A stretch of 64,000 bases of DNA, taken from the NCBI RefSeq assembly GCF_900141815.1, contig NZ_FQYR01000003.1:124001-188000 (forward strand), in the 5' to 3' direction. Shown here in pieces: positions 59,572 to 64,000 of the stretch. The notes under the pieces are model-generated. The model saw only the letters and a program-made list of their open reading frames with translations, had not been told where the DNA came from and ran no database searches. How positions within the stretch are numbered: the first letter of the stretch is position 1; each line of letters begins with the position of its first letter. The translations under genes and the position numbers were made by a program. This DNA is from Rubritalea squalenifaciens DSM 18772. GTDB taxonomy: Bacteria > Verrucomicrobiota > Verrucomicrobiia > Verrucomicrobiales > Akkermansiaceae.

Positions 59572-61665
59572 ATGAGTAAGGCTGATTCCCACATTATCGA
59601 ACCACCACGCCTGATGGCGGGGGCCGCGGTAGTTTTCTGGGGGGCCTTGAGTGGGAATGCGCTGGCTGGTTTTGTGATCGCTGTGTTGCTGGAGGCGAGG
59701 AATTGGGTAAAGATCCGATGGGATTTTGGGGAGAAAGGGCATGTGAAAGCCTATCAAGTCAGCCTGTTTCTCTTGTTGATCGGCATGGTGATGATCTGGA
59801 TGGATGGGGCGGGGCATTACGCCTTACTGAAGATCGTGCAATGGATGCCACTCTATGCCCTGCCGGTGGAGCTGGCTCAGCGCTATGGGCGTCAAGATAG
59901 CATGTATTTGAATACCTTCTTCTATTTCAGCAGGAGACGCATGATTCAGGACCGCAGGGAGGGCAGAGAGGTTTCCCCCTTGGAGATCAATACAGGCTAT
60001 CCCTATATCGGGCTGGTCTTACTGGCAGCTGCATGTGCCACGCAAGCCAGCTGGACCTATATGGCTGGAATTATTCTGTTTACGCTAGCTGTTTTTATGG
60101 CTGTTGGCAGGCAGAGGGGGATGAGGTCACTCGGGGTTCTTTATCTTGCGCCCTTGGTGATCATTCTGAGTGCCTTGTTTCAGTGGGGGCTGGTGAGACT
60201 GAACAATTATTTTCGTAATCCTGGAGCTCAAAATGCTGAGAATCTGGAGGCAGGTGGCGGTGCCATCAATGCGCAGTATGCGCGGCTCGGTGGCCTAGGG
60301 AAAGTGAAGCAGAGTAAGGAGGTGATGTGGCGTGTCTGGACAAGTATGACTCCCGGGTATTTGAGGGTAGCGAGCTACGATACTTATTGGGATGGCTTAT
60401 GGACCTACAACTACCGGGCGGATGGTTTTGAGGATGCCGTGGAAGCCTTTGAGCAGGATGGCTCTATTACGGTGGGTGATGTAGATCACTTAGCTGAGGT
60501 CTATAGAGAAGAAGATCAGGCTCGCGGCGCCGATCTGCGTGACGAGCAGGGGGCGAGAATTCGTGGGACCGTGGAAAACGGGAGCCCTACGACGATTGTA
60601 CCTTCCTTGCCGGGCTACTTTGCGGTAAGTAGAATGTTTGGCACGAATGTGACCTCGGAAAATAACCCGTTGGGAACTCTGCGTTTGATCAACCGTGATG
60701 TGATCATTGATTACATGCTGTGGGCCGAGACGGGGAATGTGGTGCAAGATGCATTACCAAGAGACAAGGATCTTGCTGTCGATGTGAAAGAGGCGCCAGT
60801 CATTAAAAATATCGCCAGAGATCTCAAGTTGCATGAACTCTCATCGGCCCGAGCCAAGGTGACAGCTCTTCAGCGGTTTTTTATCAGTGAATTTGAATAC
60901 GCGACCCATTTTGAGGCCGACTATGACTACAGGGAAAAATCTGAATTGGAGATTTTCCTGACGGAGGCGAAGAAGGGCCACTGCGAATACTTTGCATCAG
61001 CAGCTGTTTTGTTGCTGAGGGAGAGTGGCGTCCCTGCCCGCTATACCATCGGTTATGCCGTAGAAGAGAAGGAAGATGATGTGTGGCTGATCCGGGGGAC
61101 TCATGGCCATGCTTGGTGTAGGGTCTTTCTGGATGGTAAGTGGGAGGATGTTGATTTTACTCCTCCAGGTTGGCTCGATGCCGATATGGCTCAGGTAGAT
61201 ATGAGTCTGGCAGAGCGATTTCAGGAATGGCTCAAACTTCTGAGAGAGGATTTCCAGATTTGGCGTCAGGACGAGGCGAATCAGGGCAAGTTCTGGATGG
61301 CCTTCAGTGGACTAGGCCTCTTGTTAGGGGGCTGGTTGGTCTTCCGTCTTTGGCAGTCACGTTTGTCGATAGATGCAGAGGGGGCTCATGTCTACTGGAC
61401 AGGAGACAAGGTCGAGACGCCTTTGCTGCAGTTAGAAAAATATGCACGCAATTTGCTTGGGCCGAGGCCGATAGGCATGCCTTACGGAGAATGGATGAGC
61501 GGGCTATATGATGTGGAGGGAGTGAATCGCGCTGAGCTGAATAAAGCGATTACCTTACATCAGAAAATGAGGTTCGATCCGGCTGCTGAGATGGACGAGG
61601 CAGAGCTGGTCTCTCTAGTAGCGAAGGTGAAATCGGCTCTCAAGCAGGCTCCGCGCTCGCAGTAA
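59572..61665 (+). CDS. Membrane protein with transglutaminase-like (cysteine protease fold) domain
   Basis: From ATG 59572 the product is ~697 residues. Four to six N-terminal helices (MAGAAVVFWGALSGNALAGF, YQVSLFLLLIGMVMIWM, YIGLVLLAAACATQASWTYM, LGVLYLAPLVIILSALFQWG) precede an extracytoplasmic part. This ends in a transglutaminase-like domain with the triad C471 (KGHCEYF), H513 (HGHAWC) and D528 (VDFTPP). A last helix (FSGLGLLLGGWLVFRLW) leads to a ~90-residue cytoplasmic tail. This layout matches the DUF3488/TgpA-type family, often encoded with MoxR and DUF58 genes, which are absent here. The frame is open upstream to 59443 but that part overlaps the divergent gene. The last 26 bases overlap the convergent methyltransferase gene. 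Confidence 0.9.
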   Translation: MSKADSHIIEPPRLMAGAAVVFWGALSGNALAGFVIAVLLEARNWVKIRWDFGEKGHVKAYQVSLFLLLIGMVMIWMDGAGHYALLKIVQWMPLYALPVELAQRYGRQDSMYLNTFFYFSRRRMIQDRREGREVSPLEINTGYPYIGLVLLAAACATQASWTYMAGIILFTLAVFMAVGRQRGMRSLGVLYLAPLVIILSALFQWGLVRLNNYFRNPGAQNAENLEAGGGAINAQYARLGGLGKVKQSKEVMWRVWTSMTPGYLRVASYDTYWDGLWTYNYRADGFEDAVEAFEQDGSITVGDVDHLAEVYREEDQARGADLRDEQGARIRGTVENGSPTTIVPSLPGYFAVSRMFGTNVTSENNPLGTLRLINRDVIIDYMLWAETGNVVQDALPRDKDLAVDVKEAPVIKNIARDLKLHELSSARAKVTALQRFFISEFEYATHFEADYDYREKSELEIFLTEAKKGHCEYFASAAVLLLRESGVPARYTIGYAVEEKEDDVWLIRGTHGHAWCRVFLDGKWEDVDFTPPGWLDADMAQVDMSLAERFQEWLKLLREDFQIWRQDEANQGKFWMAFSGLGLLLGGWLVFRLWQSRLSIDAEGAHVYWTGDKVETPLLQLEKYARNLLGPRPIGMPYGEWMSGLYDVEGVNRAELNKAITLHQKMRFDPAAEMDEAELVSLVAKVKSALKQAPRSQ

Positions 61666-62410
61666 TGGTGAGTAAGTGAGCGTTCGGGTGTAGCATTCCG
61701 GGGTCAAGGTCGGTAATGACATTTTCGAGATGCCATCCGCTCTTTTCGAGCAAGAGTGTCAGTTCCGGAAGTCCGTAGTAGCGAATGACCTGCTCAGATT
61801 TATGAGTGCGGGTATCCATGCCATTGCTGCTGGTGAGGGAGTAGCGATGGCGACGGTGCAGAGTCTGGTTTAGTCTGTCGATGGTGTGAAGAGTTTCACA
61901 GCGAGCAGCAGAGTGGTTGGGGAGGGTGATCTCTTTATCCAGATGCCATTCGTCCTCCTCTAGTTCGCCGGTGATTTCTGCCCAGGGGATGAATGTGGTT
62001 AGATATAGGCTGGCCGATTTTTCTGCTGAGTCGTGCAAGCGCTTGAGTAGGTCATGCGCTTGCCCTCTGCTGAAGAGCTGGATGGTGAAGGCTGGGATGA
62101 GAAAGGAATGAAACTTATGCTCGAAGTCGAAGATTTCTAAAGCATCAGCGTGGTGTACTTTCGGGGTAAGTAGTTGTTCTTTGGCGCTAGTTTCTAGCAA
62201 TTGAATCATATCCTGAGAGAACTCCATGCCCTCTACGTCAAATCCCTCTGCGATCAGGGGGAGAAGTAGTCTGCCTGAGCCGCATCCTATTTCCAGAGTT
62301 TTACCGGGATGTTCTTTGAGGAATGTTTGGAGTAGAGGGAGTTCGCTGGTGTTGTCCTCTTCTGAGTTCCAGAAGTGGTCGTGCAGTTCAGCTTCAAGTG
62401 ACTGGTACAT
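61640..62410 (-). CDS. SAM-dependent methyltransferase (class I)
   Basis: The 256-residue product has the SAM-binding motif LEIGCGSGRLLLPLIAEGFD followed by VEGMEFSQDMIQLL, the acidic strand end in HHADALEIF, and FLIPAFTIQLFSRGQAHDLL. The substrate is unknown; a small-molecule or ubiquinone-type methyltransferase fold is likely. It converges on and overlaps the transglutaminase gene by 26 bases, and is 11 bases after the antiporter stop on the same strand. Confidence 0.9.
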   Translation of the reverse strand: MYQSLEAELHDHFWNSEEDNTSELPLLQTFLKEHPGKTLEIGCGSGRLLLPLIAEGFDVEGMEFSQDMIQLLETSAKEQLLTPKVHHADALEIFDFEHKFHSFLIPAFTIQLFSRGQAHDLLKRLHDSAEKSASLYLTTFIPWAEITGELEEDEWHLDKEITLPNHSAARCETLHTIDRLNQTLHRRHRYSLTSSNGMDTRTHKSEQVIRYYGLPELTLLLEKSGWHLENVITDLDPGMLHPNAHLLTITASAEPA

Positions 62411-62421
62411 GGGGAGGAGTG

Positions 62422-64000
62422 TTAGGGGAGGTAGATTTCCTTTTGTTCGTCGAAGGGAATGGAGACATCCACCTCGGATCCAGCATTGTAGTTCTCGCTT
62501 GGGAAAGTGAGGAAATAAATGGTAGAGCCAAGATTTGGCTTTTTCATGTCATTGGCTGCCGGGCGGAGACCGCGATCTTCAGAGTGAATAAAGAGCGGAA
62601 TGGCATCTGGATTGATGTTGAGAAAGTCCTCATACGTGAATTGTTCAGTCAGTGAGGTCTTCTTCACGATCATTCCATCAGCGCTCATGTTGGCCAGCTC
62701 CTTGTGATTGGGGCGGCCAGGGAATAGGATGCGTCCTCTCATGTGAGCGGCGACGGCTGTGGTGTGATGGCTCTTGTCATCCCGTGGAGCTACTTGCCAG
62801 ACATCCGCTGAGCTGAAAATGTGAGTGAACTCATGAGCGGCCAAGCTGTTAACCTCGTCGTTGTGGGTGCAGGCGACAAGTTGCCCAAGTCCGCTGAAGT
62901 CAAGCTCCTCCTCCACATATTCGGAGAGGATATTGGCTCTTTTCGCGGGAATGCCATCCATGGTGGCTGCGGCCACATTCGAGTAGTTGGTATCAAGCAT
63001 GAGGACGTCATGGCCGTCTTCTCTGAGAGCAAAGGCAATCTTACGAGCCCAGCTATCGGCACCAGCAAAGAGCACACCGCGAGGGTTTCGGGAGGCGAGC
63101 TTCAGTTTGTTAGCCAGTGGGGCTGCCAGGAGACCATAAAATGCCACGGTTCCGATGATGACGATAAAGACGACAGGAACCATAGTCTCTGCCTGAGAGG
63201 CTACTTCGATTGGAAGATTTGACTCTGGCTTGCTGGCTGAGTGCTCCAGCTCGAGCGCAAAGATGGCGGTCACCGCAGCCGCAACAATACCCCTTGGAGC
63301 CAAGAAGGCTAGGAAGAGCCTCTCTTTGAAGGAGGTCTGCTTGGTGAAAATATTGGCGATAAAGATGGAGGCTGGACGGATGAGGATGATCAGGAAGGCC
63401 AGGAACGCCAGACCAACGGGCAGAGCGTTGATGAGGCTTTCTGATTTCACTCGCCCAGAGAGGACGATGAAGAGAATGGAGATGATCAAGGTGCGTAGCG
63501 TTTCCTTGAATTCCAGGATGTGCTTCACGGATACTGATTTCTGGTTGGCCAGAGCGATACCCATCACTGTCACAGTGAGAAGGCCTGCTTCCTTTTGGAT
63601 AGCATTAGAGGCTACGAAGGCGATGCAGACCACAGACAGAAGGAAGACTGAGTGAAGGAAGTCCGGGATGAGATGGTTGCGCAGGAGGATCTCAATGAGT
63701 TTCGCAATGATGAAAGCAAGGACGATACCCACTAAAAGTGTGACGCCTAGGGAATAAAGGATAGCGGACTTTGCGGCTTCAACATCTCCAGCCAAGGCTG
63801 CCTGGAATACAAAAACCGCCATAATGGCACCAATAGGGTCCACCACAATACCTTCCCATTTTACAATGGAAGCCATCTTGCGAGATGGCTTGATGTGGCG
63901 AATTAGCGGGGCAATCACGGTTGGACCGGTGACCACCAGGATAGAGCCGAGGATGGCTGCAATTCTCCAGTTCCATTCAAAGATGTAGACTCCTACCGCT
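62422..64000 (-). CDS. CPA1-type Na+/H+ antiporter with C-terminal TrkA-N-like domain (N-terminus outside the window)
   Basis: The reading frame is open to the right edge, continuing upstream of the apparent GTG at 63936 with YIFEWNWRIAAILGSILVVT, so the N-terminus is cut off. The membrane part contains TGPTVIAPLIRHIKPSRK, the charged helix VVDPIGAIMAVFVF and FLAPRGIVAAAVTAIFAL, as in NhaP-like CPA1 antiporters, with about ten helices visible. After the last helix (VFIVIIGTVAFYGLLAAPLA) comes a nucleotide-binding domain, GVLFAGADSWARKIAFALRE with VLMLDTNYSNVAAA, of the TrkA-N/RCK type, then a soluble tail. Cation specificity is not readable. Expected role: cytoplasmic pH/Na+ homeostasis. Confidence 0.92.
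   Translation of the reverse strand, partial: AVGVYIFEWNWRIAAILGSILVVTGPTVIAPLIRHIKPSRKMASIVKWEGIVVDPIGAIMAVFVFQAALAGDVEAAKSAILYSLGVTLLVGIVLAFIIAKLIEILLRNHLIPDFLHSVFLLSVVCIAFVASNAIQKEAGLLTVTVMGIALANQKSVSVKHILEFKETLRTLIISILFIVLSGRVKSESLINALPVGLAFLAFLIILIRPASIFIANIFTKQTSFKERLFLAFLAPRGIVAAAVTAIFALELEHSASKPESNLPIEVASQAETMVPVVFIVIIGTVAFYGLLAAPLANKLKLASRNPRGVLFAGADSWARKIAFALREDGHDVLMLDTNYSNVAAATMDGIPAKRANILSEYVEEELDFSGLGQLVACTHNDEVNSLAAHEFTHIFSSADVWQVAPRDDKSHHTTAVAAHMRGRILFPGRPNHKELANMSADGMIVKKTSLTEQFTYEDFLNINPDAIPLFIHSEDRGLRPAANDMKKPNLGSTIYFLTFPSENYNAGSEVDVSIPFDEQKEIYLP

Noticed and set aside
1-64000. Insertion sequences, integrases or attachment sites
   Set aside because: No transposase, integrase or matching terminal repeats were found; the tRNA-Ser at 56.7 kb shows no duplicated 3' end nearby.

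Overview
The window reads as a chromosomal segment of a marine-type Verrucomicrobia species, most like Verrucomicrobiales/Rubritaleaceae. The evidence is three secreted proteins with PEP-CTERM tails of the PEPS-hydrophobic-RRRR type, a planctomycete/verrucomicrobial cytochrome c (PSCyt1-like) protein, a formylglycine sulfatase, a GH105 rhamnogalacturonyl hydrolase, XylR-like AraC regulation, and very large autotransporter-repeat surface proteins. No rRNA is present, so the placement is inference.

Layout. 1-6.8 kb: a type I restriction-modification island on the minus strand (half-HsdS, HsdM, RhuM, full HsdS, Fic, HsdR running off the left edge). 6.8-11.6 kb: a lipoprotein, a P1B metal ATPase, split coaB/coaC, a KH-R3H RNA-binding protein and a thioesterase. 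11.6-18.6 kb: GH105 hydrolase, PSCyt1/LRR membrane protein, ABC-F ATPase and the rplM-rpsI operon. 18.8-21.6 kb: one 956-residue protein joining an acetyl-CoA hydrolase/transferase-type domain, a GNAT acetyltransferase and an HDAC-type deacetylase. 21.6-22.4 kb: a gene-free stretch holding four tandem copies of a small-RNA-like unit, each with its own promoter, upstream inverted repeat, invariant 5' box with six Gs, and covarying terminator hairpin. 22.4-25.7 kb: ECF sigma/anti-sigma operon with a DEDDh exonuclease and a secreted protein of unknown function. 25.9-29.3 kb: trpE, trpG and an unknown (possibly ATP-grasp-like) gene. 29.3-34.4 kb: a sulfatase/PEP-CTERM locus with a XylR-like AraC regulator; a long motif is shared by two intergenic regions there.

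34.4-56.6 kb: a surface-protein cluster (1174, 1691 and 2336 residues) sharing one C-terminal domain, with a PEP-CTERM protein among them and two OmpR-type two-component systems at or near its ends. 11-bp-spaced direct repeats lie beside both systems. A decayed 2H phosphoesterase pseudogene lies just before the cluster. 56.6-64 kb: tRNA-Ser(UGA), glycerate kinase, fabD, a membrane protein, a transglutaminase-domain membrane protein, a methyltransferase and a Na+/H+ antiporter cut by the right edge.

The two most striking items are the four-copy small-RNA array at 21649-22413 and the CoA-transferase/GNAT/HDAC fusion immediately upstream of it.
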